NCBI GenBank assembly: GCA_017471465.1
Contig: JAFUTI010000027.1
Coordinates: 1-42,672, forward strand
DNA: 42,672 nt
Direction: 5' to 3'
Source: Prevotella sp.
Lineage (GTDB): Bacteria > Bacteroidota > Bacteroidia > Bacteroidales > Bacteroidaceae
A program made the position numbers and the translations under genes. The number at the start of each line of letters is the position of its first letter. The stretch's first letter is position 1. Shown here in pieces: positions 24,188-32,018 of the stretch. Under the pieces are notes generated by a model, which was not told the DNA's origin, searched no databases, and saw only the letters and a list, made by a program, of their open reading frames with translations.

Positions 24188-26153
24188 ACTTTTTACTGCC
24201 ATCGTGGCATTGCTGATTGCTATTGCATGCAGCGCACAGACATCCCGCTCCAGCAACATCAGGGAGAAACTGAATGCTTTCGTGGAATCGAAAGAGTACG
24301 GCGTGCATCGACTCGGTTTCTCAAAAGACGGACTGAATGTTTATCAGTTTGCCCAGCAGTTTGCCATTGGTGAGGAGTTGGACAGCAAATACTACGGTCC
24401 GTTGTTTACGCCCCGAATGCTGGATTTGGAGAAGGCTTTCAGAGGTGAGGCCGTGAATGCCAAGACCATCTATATCCATGATGCAAGCGACGGTGACTCA
24501 CCTCTGTCGGGCGTTAAGTTCCAGTTGATGACAGACGCCCAACATCCGATGATACATGCTGTGACATTCGACCTCAACAAGAATATCCGTCTGATTTCCT
24601 TTGAAGAGGCAGACGGCAGGATATATGTCCTACTGCTGATGTGGGACCAGACCGTTGACCAAGACAAGAAAATCGGCGATATATTCCTGATGGACGGCAT
24701 GATTTACGAAATCAGCGGATGGAAAATGGACGACAGACCTTATATCGCCCACTATAAGCGACCTGCGGCGACGGGCACCTTTGTTGCGGGTTTGCAGTAT
24801 AACGACCCTGCTGATGCGATGAGCGTCGAAGAGTTCATGGCCAAGGTGAAGCGCACCTGTGAGATATTCCAGCGCGAGACCCCGCAAGGCAAAACGGCAG
24901 CAGGGGTGGTGCTCAACAAGACGTGTAACGCATTCAGCGGAAAACTGACCAAAGAGCAGTATTTCGATGCGTTGAGCAATATACAGCCGTTAGTTGATAG
25001 CGAAAAGAATGAAAACCTGAAGAGCATCCTGGCCTATTCCTGTTACATGATTTACAAGAAGAGTGAATTATATGAGGGTGACAGAGAAACAGATGTCACG
25101 CATGCACCGACAGCCGCTTCAGAGATCACCACCACGCAGGTGTCGAAGACTATCGTCTACAATAGTATGCTGATGAATGAAATGGTGGGAAAGGAGATGG
25201 TGGAGTGCCAGATATCCGGTACGGCACCATTGAAAGGCCAAAAAGTGGAAGTGAGACGCAGTATTACCTCCGAACTATTGGGGACGTGCCCTATTACCAA
25301 CGGCAAGTTCTCCTTTAACTGCAAACTGCCGAAGAACGAGGTGTGCCGGATATATCTCGATAACAGAGAAGCCGTTTACTTCTATACCGACGGTAATCCC
25401 ATCAGCGCAGACATGGAGCACCTGACAATAGAAGGCGGCAAGGCCAGCCAAAAGGTTAACGATTTCCTGCAGACAGTAGAGCGCGAACGCCTGGCCGAAC
25501 TCCATGAGACCGACATTCAGGAAAAAGCGGAAATCAACCGCCAGCGCGGCGAGCGGCTTCTCAAGGCTGTCCGTGAAAACCGTGACAATATCATCTCAGC
25601 CTATGCACTCAGTCAGGTCTATACCGAAATGAGCTACGAGGAACTGAAGCCTTACCTCAGTGACGACTATGCTTTCTCGCATCACATCCTACTGTCACCA
25701 ATGCGCGAATACGTGGAAGGACTGGAGAAGCGCCGTCCCGGCACTCCTTATACCAACCTCGAACTGGTGGACACGAAGGGCCGCCCACATCAGTTAAGCG
25801 AATATATCGGCAAGGGATATGTCGTCCTGCATTTCTGGCATGGTCTTGGCGGTTATGGATATGAAATCCATCCGTCCATGAAGACGCTTTACGACACTTA
25901 CCATTCACGCGGAGTGGAGTTCGTCACCTTGGCCTTCAGTTTCGGTGTGCAAGGATGGTGGGAGGAAGTAAAGCAGCGCGGGCTGACATGGCCGCAGTTG
26001 ATGCCCAATCCAGATACCAACCCCCGAGACGCACTTGCTGCCTACGGAATACGTTCCTATCCAGAATTAATTGTTATTGATGCAAAAGGAACTATCGTGG
26101 CCTGCCCTCGTAATTTGGAAGAGCTCGAATCAGTTTTAAAAGAGTTGAGATAA
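24177..26153 (+). CDS. Exported thioredoxin-fold protein lacking the active-site cysteines (module 2)
   Basis: 658 residues with a signal peptide (MKNRLFTAIVALLIAIACSA). Domains in order: a beta/alpha region of unknown type (25-230), a helical stretch (230-330), a DUF4369-like beta domain starting CQISGTAPLKGQKVEVRR (about 340-430), a helical linker, and a C-terminal thioredoxin/AhpC-TSA fold (about 520-658). In the thioredoxin fold the place of WCxxC reads FWHGLGGYGYE, with no cysteine, while the cis-Pro loop (RSYPELIVID) is kept. It is therefore probably not a dithiol oxidoreductase; a binding or scaffold role is possible. Start overlaps the anti-sigma-like gene. Confidence 0.75.
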   Translation: MKNRLFTAIVALLIAIACSAQTSRSSNIREKLNAFVESKEYGVHRLGFSKDGLNVYQFAQQFAIGEELDSKYYGPLFTPRMLDLEKAFRGEAVNAKTIYIHDASDGDSPLSGVKFQLMTDAQHPMIHAVTFDLNKNIRLISFEEADGRIYVLLLMWDQTVDQDKKIGDIFLMDGMIYEISGWKMDDRPYIAHYKRPAATGTFVAGLQYNDPADAMSVEEFMAKVKRTCEIFQRETPQGKTAAGVVLNKTCNAFSGKLTKEQYFDALSNIQPLVDSEKNENLKSILAYSCYMIYKKSELYEGDRETDVTHAPTAASEITTTQVSKTIVYNSMLMNEMVGKEMVECQISGTAPLKGQKVEVRRSITSELLGTCPITNGKFSFNCKLPKNEVCRIYLDNREAVYFYTDGNPISADMEHLTIEGGKASQKVNDFLQTVERERLAELHETDIQEKAEINRQRGERLLKAVRENRDNIISAYALSQVYTEMSYEELKPYLSDDYAFSHHILLSPMREYVEGLEKRRPGTPYTNLELVDTKGRPHQLSEYIGKGYVVLHFWHGLGGYGYEIHPSMKTLYDTYHSRGVEFVTLAFSFGVQGWWEEVKQRGLTWPQLMPNPDTNPRDALAAYGIRSYPELIVIDAKGTIVACPRNLEELESVLKELR

Positions 26154-26210
26154 TTGCGAATTATATTGAAAGTAATGACAGATTTTGATTCACCCCTGGG
26201 AATCGGCATG

Positions 26211-26228
26211 GGACGCAGCGATGCGTCC
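26211..26228 (+). repeat. GNRA-loop hairpin, copy 2
   Basis: GGACGCA-GCGA-TGCGTCC is a perfect 7-bp stem with a GNRA loop. The hairpin and the following CCTGTGC match the copy at 20020. It lies 21 nt before the 68-nt leader repeat. Confidence 0.65.
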
Positions 26229-26248
26229 TGTGCCGTTTGCGAGATTAT

Positions 26249-26316
26249 GAAAGTTTAACGCCCCGCAGCGTCATATTTCAGCTATTAAGGCGTATATATA
26301 ATAAAAGGTAAAGACA
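26249..26316 (+). repeat. 68-nt leader repeat, copy 2
   Basis: It matches 15170-15237 at 64 of 68 positions and likewise ends close to (9 nt before) an ATG that begins the shared signal-peptide cassette. Confidence 0.8.
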
Positions 26317-26325
26317 TTAACGAAT

Positions 26326-27620
26326 ATGAACAAGAAAACCATTATCACCATCCTGCTCGCCCTCGCTGCAGTGGTGGGGCAGGCGCAAATCAAATGCCAC
26401 GTCGAAGGAACATTGGATACCGACGCGTGGGGTGACGAGATTATCATCTGTGAGGCAGGTACTGACCTGCGCGTGGTGGACGAACCGCGCTTCCACGTGA
26501 AAGCCAAGGATGGACACTTCTCCTACGACATCGAGACCGACTTCCCACGGCTCTATGTGGTATTCTTTCTGAAGCAACAAGAGACGGGCAGCTGGTTCCA
26601 AGGCAAGTTCTTAGCCGAGAACTGCAACGTGAATGTCACGATGTATAAAGACAAGAGGCCACGTATTGTTACCAGTGGCGAGGAAGGCCGTAAGCACGCG
26701 GTGAAGGACAGCATTGAGGACGTGCGCTTCTGGAACCCCGTCGAGGAAATCGACAATAAGTTGGAGAACCCTGACTGCATGGCGGAGTTCTACAAAGCAG
26801 ACTTCATTTCCACCGTTACCAAAGCACGGTCTTTGAATGTGGATAGTCTGCCGCAGACGTATGTCGATTCTATCCGTCAAGTGGTCGATTACTACATGCA
26901 GAACAAACGTGCAAGATATACCGACGCTGGCTGGCAGTTGATGCAGCGTCGTGACAGCATCACCGCCAACTTGGTTCCCTTCCGCTTTGCCTACGACGCA
27001 GAGCACCCATGCTTTGGACGCTTTACGATGTACTTGATGCCATCCAAGCCCTCAAGCATGCAGACGTCTATGTGAACTTCGACAATTCGCAGTTTGAGCC
27101 ATATTTGACGCTCTATCACGACAAACTCATCAATTACTACCCCGGCCACCCCATTCACGACCAGATTGCCACAGCCGAGACGGCCTATCGCCTACAGCCT
27201 GGAAAGCCCTACATCGACTACACCGTACGTAATATAGACGGCCAGCTCGTTCCTATTTCCACCCTCACGAAAGGCAAGGTAGCCCTCATCGATCTTTGGG
27301 CATCGTGGTGCGGCCCCTGCCGTAGCCACAGTATTGCAATGATTCCTGTCTATGAGAAATACAAGGACAAAGGCTTCACCGTCATTGCCATCGCCCGTGA
27401 ACGTAATCGCCAAGCGATGGAAAATGCAGCGAAGAAGGACGGCTATCCTTGGCAGAGTCTGCTGGAACTGAACGACGAGAACCAGGTGTGGCGCAAGAAC
27501 GGAGCAGGCAATGCCGGCGGTGCCATGTACCTCATTGATCGCGACGGCACCATCCTCTCCACCTCTACCGATGCCGAGGAACTGGAGCCGATTATCAGGA
27601 AAGCACTAAACATTGATTAA
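26326..27620 (+). pseudogene. Exported DUF4369/TlpA-type thioredoxin gene with a single-base frameshift
   Basis: The first 228 or so residues (signal peptide MNKKTIITILLALAAVVGQA, then a DUF4369-like domain, KCHVEGTLDTDAWGDEI) run in one frame up to AYDAEHP at 27008. The rest (LWTLYDVLDAIQALKHADVYV ... LWASWCGPC ... ) continues in another frame from 27009 to the stop at 27620. Adding one C to the CCC run at 27006-27008 would join the frames as AEHPMLWTLYDVLD, so one C appears to be missing. The thioredoxin domain keeps CGPC. Either a true mutation, a phase-variable homopolymer or a sequencing error. Confidence 0.8.
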
Positions 27621-27726
27621 TAGGACACAGATGCTTTGAGACCTGCAATGTGGCAAAGCGAGCCTTTTTTACCTAATAATATATAAAAGGTGAGGGCAAG
27701 ACGAACAATATTTCACAAAAAAGTTG

Positions 27727-27734
27727 TAAATTTG
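27727..27734 (+). promoter_or_regulatory. -7 box of the MntA/HepT operon
   Basis: TAAATTTG matches TAnnTTTG and lies 29 nt before the ATG at 27764. No TTTG is present at the usual -33 distance. Confidence 0.45.
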
Positions 27735-27763
27735 CTGCGTTGAACAATAAACCGAAGCAAGTT

Positions 27764-28057
27764 ATGAAGACAAAGAATGAAATACTGCACCTGTTAAGCC
27801 TCTACAAGCCGACGGCCCAGAGTAAGTATGGGCTGACACGTCTCGGCATCTTTGGCTCTGTTGCTCGTGGCGAGCATACCGAAGGTAGCGACGTGGACGT
27901 GTGCTACGAGGGGCGCGTGCCGACGCTCCTTACGCTCGACCTCATTCAGACCGACTTGGAGAAGCTGCTTGAAAGCCGGGTCGATTTGGTGCGTGTGCGT
28001 GACGGCATGAACACTCTTCTAAAACAACGTATACAGAAGGAGGGCGTCTATGTTTGA
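27764..28057 (+). CDS. mntA: MntA-type nucleotidyltransferase antitoxin
   Basis: 97 residues from the ATG at 27764; an in-frame TTG lies 24 nt upstream. The minimal nucleotidyltransferase motif is GSVARGEHTEGSDVDV (31-46, with Gly-Ser, Arg-Gly and the two catalytic Asp of SDVDV). In HepT/MntA systems this enzyme AMPylates a tyrosine of the HEPN toxin and neutralises it. It overlaps the HEPN gene by 8 nt, as such pairs usually do. Confidence 0.88.
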   Translation: MKTKNEILHLLSLYKPTAQSKYGLTRLGIFGSVARGEHTEGSDVDVCYEGRVPTLLTLDLIQTDLEKLLESRVDLVRVRDGMNTLLKQRIQKEGVYV

Positions 28058-28433
28058 CCGTGAAATTGTGATGGACAGCTTGCAGAAGATTAGCAAGACC
28101 ATCGAAACCATACTGGAACGTGCCGCCGTTGTTACCGACCCTGACGACCTGCTCTGCTCGCCGGGAGGCATGATGCGCCTCGATGCTATCTGCATGAACC
28201 TGATAGCCTTAGGCGAGGCCGTGAAGGGACTTGACAAGCAGACGCATGGTCAGTTGTTGCCTCGCTACCCCGAAGTTTATTGGAGCGGCGTGATGCATAT
28301 GCGCGACAAAATAGCCCACCACTACTTCGAGATTGACACCGACATCGTGTTCCTCACCGTACAGCAGGACGTGCCAAAGATGAAGGAAGTCATCGACAGA
28401 ATGATTGCAGACATGAGTAATGAAACACTATAG
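28050..28433 (+). CDS. hepT: HepT-type HEPN ribonuclease toxin
   Basis: 127 residues, the usual size. The HEPN catalytic motif R-x4-H is at R85-H90 (RDKIAHHYF), followed by H91-Y92, the tyrosine typically AMPylated by MntA. A helical bundle surrounds it (MDSLQKISKTIETILERA; MNLIALGEAVKGL). The toxin cleaves RNA when unmodified. Operon partner of the gene just upstream; together they are flanked on both sides by thioredoxin sequence. Confidence 0.88.
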   Translation: MFDREIVMDSLQKISKTIETILERAAVVTDPDDLLCSPGGMMRLDAICMNLIALGEAVKGLDKQTHGQLLPRYPEVYWSGVMHMRDKIAHHYFEIDTDIVFLTVQQDVPKMKEVIDRMIADMSNETL

Positions 28434-28469
28434 TTTCGAAAGTAAAATTGCTTAATATTTTTGCAAAGA

Positions 28470-28607
28470 ACCGTCATTGCCATTGCCCGTGAGCGTAACC
28501 GCCAAGCGATGGAAAATGCAGCGAAGAATGACGGCACCATCCTCTCCACCTCCACCGATGCTGAGGAACTGGAGCCCCTCATTAGGAAGGCGCTGAACAT
28601 AGAATAG
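28470..28607 (+). pseudogene. 3' fragment of a thioredoxin gene with an internal deletion
   Basis: The segment repeats the end of the gene at 26326-27620 with high identity but lacks 105 bp. The left part matches from 27378 to about 27442, the right part from 27543 to the stop. At the junction, the two parent sites both carry GACGG, so the loss is consistent with a microhomology deletion that keeps the frame. It has no start codon or active-site region. It follows directly after the MntA/HepT pair. Confidence 0.85.
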
Positions 28608-28660
28608 AAAGGTGGCGGGTAGGCACTGGAGCCTGGATGCAAAAAAAATGGCTTGAACAA

Positions 28661-28692
28661 TTTGACTTTTATCCTTTTCAGTTGTATTATAG
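28661..28692 (+). promoter_or_regulatory. Possible ECF-type promoter before the module-3 sigma gene
   Basis: TTTGAC (28661-28666), a 16-nt spacer and TGTATTATAG (28683-28692) resemble the elements at 12118-12150 and 17610-17641, though the CG of the -10 is not conserved. It is 16 nt before the sigma ATG. Confidence 0.35.
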
Positions 28693-28708
28693 ATAGACAA
28701 GCAAACAG

Positions 28709-29260
28709 ATGACAACTGAAGAGAACCAGATACTGGCACGCTGCAAGGACGGCGACAGAGAATCATTCCGATGGGTAGTGACTACCTATCAGCAGCGCAT
28801 CTTTTCTTTGGCACTGAAAATGCTGGCCGACGAGGAAGAGGCCAAGGACGTGGTTCAAGAGGCCTTCATCTGCGTGTGGCAGAAGCTTGATGCCTACGAC
28901 CTGCAACGGCCGTTCTCCACATGGCTCTACACCATAGCCACCCGGCTCTGCCTGGACCGGCTGAAGCAGAAGCGGGCTGTCAACTCTCTGCCGTTAGACG
29001 AGCAGGCGCTGCACCGCTTTGCTGCCGATGCCGACAGCTACCGGGCGCTGGAGAACCGCGAATGGGTGTCGATCGTGCGGCTCTTGGCCGAGGGACTGAG
29101 CGCGAAGCAGCGGCTCGTCTTCACACTCTGCCAGTTAGAGGGGCTGCCATCGCCGGAGGTGGAGCAGATTACGGGCTTGGACGCCCGCCAGGTGAAGAGC
29201 AACCTCTACGTGGCCCGACAAACGATACGCAAACGACTGAAAGAATTAGGATATGAATAA
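28709..29260 (+). CDS. ECF-type RNA polymerase sigma factor (module 3)
   Basis: 183 residues. Region 2: FRWVVTTYQQRIFSLALKMLADEEEAKDVVQEAFICVWQKLDAYD and WLYTIATRLCLDRLKQK, cut into parts here. Region 4: LSAKQRLVFTLCQLEGLPSPEVEQITGLDARQVKSNLYVARQTIRKRL. The stop overlaps the next ATG by 8 nt (ATGAATAA), coupling it to the probable anti-sigma gene. GC content is high compared with the neighbouring thioredoxin fragment. Confidence 0.9.
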   Translation: MTTEENQILARCKDGDRESFRWVVTTYQQRIFSLALKMLADEEEAKDVVQEAFICVWQKLDAYDLQRPFSTWLYTIATRLCLDRLKQKRAVNSLPLDEQALHRFAADADSYRALENREWVSIVRLLAEGLSAKQRLVFTLCQLEGLPSPEVEQITGLDARQVKSNLYVARQTIRKRLKELGYE

Positions 29261-30113
29261 GACTGACGACATACTCAACCGGCTGCAACAGGCACAACAA
29301 CCCAGCCTCGACAACCCCGACGAGCTGACGGAGCGCATCATGAGCCGCCTGCCAGACCGCGGGCGCCCTCGCCCGCAAACAGGGGCACGCCGAGCATGGC
29401 GCTACGTCGCTGTTGGCATCGCCGCCAGTGTGCTGCTGCTCATCGGCGTGGGCGTGGCAACTCAGCGGCAGGAAAGCCACCCCACGGAATTGATTGCCGA
29501 CAACGCCGAGAAGGGGAACCACCTCGTAGAATCGGTTCTCACTGATACTGAGAAGAGAAAACACCCAGTAGAATCGGTTCCCAACGATGCTGCGAAGGAA
29601 GACGCCCCCGCAAAATCGATCCCCTGCGAAACTGAGAAAGAAGACGTCCCCAGTGTAAAGGTGCTCGACGCTAACTTGCACTACGCGGCCTATACGGAAA
29701 CTAAGGACACGTCCGACTATCTGCCCCCGGCTCGCGTGGACGAGTTCGTCGAGAAGCTCGCCGCCTATCATCATGTCGAGGCCACGGTGCTCAGCGACAG
29801 CACGGCACACAGCGTGGCCTACGTCTTCCCCGACAACGACAAGGTGAGGCTCTTCGACCGCCTCCTGCAGGTGGCTTGCACCTATAGCTACGACAGCCCA
29901 GGCTATCAGATGACCATCTCGCAGCAACAGCTGCTGTTCACCCTTGAGGATACGCGGCTCAACCGCCGATACCTCTGGCTGGCCGAGCGCATCGGCGGCA
30001 GCAGGATCATCCTCTACGCTACCCACGCCCCAACAGGCGCCGCCGTCTCGTCGGAGGCTTATCAAGAATTTCGCGAAAGAACAACTCATACAAATCAAAC
30101 AACAGAATTATGA
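29253..30113 (+). CDS. Single-pass membrane protein, probable anti-sigma factor (module 3)
   Basis: 286 residues. The N-terminal part has DELTERIMSRLPD, as in the module-2 protein. One transmembrane helix (AVGIAASVLLLIGVGVAT) is near 50-67. Periplasmic region: four near-repeats of about 18-20 residues of the type E-K/N-G/R-x-H/D-x-V/A-x-S-V/I (residues 80-130, e.g. HLVESVLTDTEK and HPVESVPNDAAK), then a globular C-terminal part (about 150-280) with strands and helices of unknown type. Function as anti-sigma inferred. Its ATG overlaps the sigma stop and its stop overlaps the next ATG. Confidence 0.7.
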   Translation: MNKTDDILNRLQQAQQPSLDNPDELTERIMSRLPDRGRPRPQTGARRAWRYVAVGIAASVLLLIGVGVATQRQESHPTELIADNAEKGNHLVESVLTDTEKRKHPVESVPNDAAKEDAPAKSIPCETEKEDVPSVKVLDANLHYAAYTETKDTSDYLPPARVDEFVEKLAAYHHVEATVLSDSTAHSVAYVFPDNDKVRLFDRLLQVACTYSYDSPGYQMTISQQQLLFTLEDTRLNRRYLWLAERIGGSRIILYATHAPTGAAVSSEAYQEFRERTTHTNQTTEL

Positions 30114-31321
30114 AACACTACAGCAGAACAATCCTAACAGTGCTCTTGGCGGCCACGACCGCCACCATCGGGGCGCAAAAGCCACGGGCAGGCGTAGATA
30201 TGCCGGTAATGAAAAACAAGATCACCGTATCGAACGTGCTGAACGAAGGGCGCATCACTTGGTTTGCATCCGAGGAACCTGTCACTGACCCGGCGACTGG
30301 ACTGAGCACCGTGAAATGGCAGAACACCGAGAACCGCCACGTGAAGGAGCGCGACGGCCAGTGGGCCAAGAGCGTCATCGTGACGAGCCGCACGTCCACA
30401 GGCAGTTTTGAACGCGACGCTACTTTTCCATACGTCAAGGCGACGTCGCCACTTATCCCCTGCGGATGGGAACTCACTGAAGAGGATGGCGAGACGGTGC
30501 TCCACTGCTACATGAAGATGCCGGCCGACGTGGTCACCAACTTCTGGCTCGCCTCCGACGAGACGGCCATCGTCGACAGCGAGACGGGTGTGCAGTACCG
30601 TGCACGCCGCTCCAACCCCGACAACTGGGGGCAGTATTTCCGCTTCCGCGCCAAGAAGGACAGCATCGTCGACCTGCGCATCTACTTCCCGCCGCTGCCC
30701 CCCGAGACCAGCTCCGTGTATATTTACGGCGTACCCAACTGGGGGCTGAACGGCGGCAGCACCATCTCCATCAATAGGCCGAATATGTATCACGTCACGA
30801 TTTCGCCCTACGACGCGCCGCCCGAGTTCCATAAGCCACGACTGGTGCGCGAGGCCCGCAACTACAACAAGGACAACAGCGGCTCGTGGGCAGAATACAC
30901 CGACGCTCACCTCATCAGGCCGCTGAAGCATAACACCATGGCCCTCTGGCGCACGGCCGACGCCACCTACATAGCCGTGGCCCGCGAACAGAACTGGACG
31001 CGCGAATACTTTGGCGAGGGACCTAACGACCTGCTCATCGACAACAACGGCAAGCAGTACCGCCTGAAGGAGGTGCAGGACTATCCCAACGGCAACCTCT
31101 TCTGGGTGAGGGGCAACAGCGGCGACTGGATAGCCTTCCTGAAGGTCTACGAGCCGCTGGCACCGGGTGTGCGCACCATCAACTACATCGTGCCCGAGGG
31201 CGAACCCTTCAAGGCCTGGGGCGCCAACTGGAGCGGCACGGTGGAGAGTAACCTCGACGTGGAGCAGCTGCGCCGCAACCAGAAGTTCTTTGAGTACCAC
31301 CCCCGCGTGGTGGTGGAGTAG
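30110..31321 (+). CDS. Exported protein of unknown function (module 3)
   Basis: 403 residues with a signal peptide (MKHYSRTILTVLLAATTATIGA). The mature protein is beta-rich with many Trp and Tyr (WFASEEPVTD, WGANWSG, FWWDS-like), including two halves with P-rich turns (PLPPETSSVYIYGVPNWG). No catalytic motif is recognised. Its ATG overlaps the anti-sigma stop by 4 nt (ATGA), so it is the third gene of the module and a likely regulon output. Confidence 0.65.
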   Translation: MKHYSRTILTVLLAATTATIGAQKPRAGVDMPVMKNKITVSNVLNEGRITWFASEEPVTDPATGLSTVKWQNTENRHVKERDGQWAKSVIVTSRTSTGSFERDATFPYVKATSPLIPCGWELTEEDGETVLHCYMKMPADVVTNFWLASDETAIVDSETGVQYRARRSNPDNWGQYFRFRAKKDSIVDLRIYFPPLPPETSSVYIYGVPNWGLNGGSTISINRPNMYHVTISPYDAPPEFHKPRLVREARNYNKDNSGSWAEYTDAHLIRPLKHNTMALWRTADATYIAVAREQNWTREYFGEGPNDLLIDNNGKQYRLKEVQDYPNGNLFWVRGNSGDWIAFLKVYEPLAPGVRTINYIVPEGEPFKAWGANWSGTVESNLDVEQLRRNQKFFEYHPRVVVE

Positions 31322-31349
31322 CAGAATAGTTATTAATTAATCCTACCCG

Positions 31350-31979
31350 TTGCCTTTCCTGCTCGCCCTTGTGGCGGTATTGTCCGTCAGTATCGTTCTG
31401 AAAGGGCAAGGAAACGAAACCAAGAGTGCTGAAGCCAAGCCTAAGGACGCTGTGGAACAAAAGAAACCACAAGACGACAACGTGCTGACCTACGACATTT
31501 CCTCTTTGCAGGATTCCGCCTCACTCATCATCCACGTCATCCGGGAATACAACCAACTGGGCATGGTCAACGAAATGAAAGGGCAGAGACTTAAGATGGC
31601 AAAGACGTTATCCATTGGCTTCTCTCCCAGGCAATCGGTACAATCGGACTCAATGGTAACTGTCTATGTACGTCCCGACAGCCGTAATGGCTTGGCAAGG
31701 GATTTGGTGCTCAAGCCCGTTCCCGATGCGCCAGAAACTTTTTACCTCTACGAAAAGGTTCCAATCCGGGTTTCAGCGTTACGGCGTAACACTTTCATTC
31801 CCCTTGCCCTTTATGGCTCATTCTGGTGGGATTCCAATTATAAGATATGTCGTTTCTGCGGAGAGAAGGAACTGACGGAAGAGAACATCATGGAAAGTGA
31901 ATATTTCAAACACTCGCCCCATTACTATATTATCGGAGCAATCTTCAGCGATAATACCGCTCGCGCGACACCGCTGTAG
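31350..31979 (+). CDS. Exported protein, paralogue of the protein at 33049, probably 5'-degenerate
   Basis: 209 residues if started at the only candidate, a TTG at 31350, because an in-frame stop lies just upstream (31338). The C-terminal 150 residues match the protein at 33049 (YDISSLQDSASLIIHVIREYN; KTLSIGFSP; TFIPLALYGSFWWD; HYYIIGAIF). The N-terminal PFLLALVAVLSVSIVLKG looks like the shared signal peptide with its first residues lost. It may therefore no longer be efficiently translated or exported. Confidence 0.55.
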   Translation: MPFLLALVAVLSVSIVLKGQGNETKSAEAKPKDAVEQKKPQDDNVLTYDISSLQDSASLIIHVIREYNQLGMVNEMKGQRLKMAKTLSIGFSPRQSVQSDSMVTVYVRPDSRNGLARDLVLKPVPDAPETFYLYEKVPIRVSALRRNTFIPLALYGSFWWDSNYKICRFCGEKELTEENIMESEYFKHSPHYYIIGAIFSDNTARATPL

Positions 31980-32018
31980 CACGCTATTATCATAACATCA
32001 TAAAAGGAAAGCTGAACA

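Noticed and set aside
30134-31300. 388-residue open frame on the minus strand
   Set aside because: It is antisense to the exported protein at 30110, which has a signal peptide and is coupled to the module; the opposite frame has neither.
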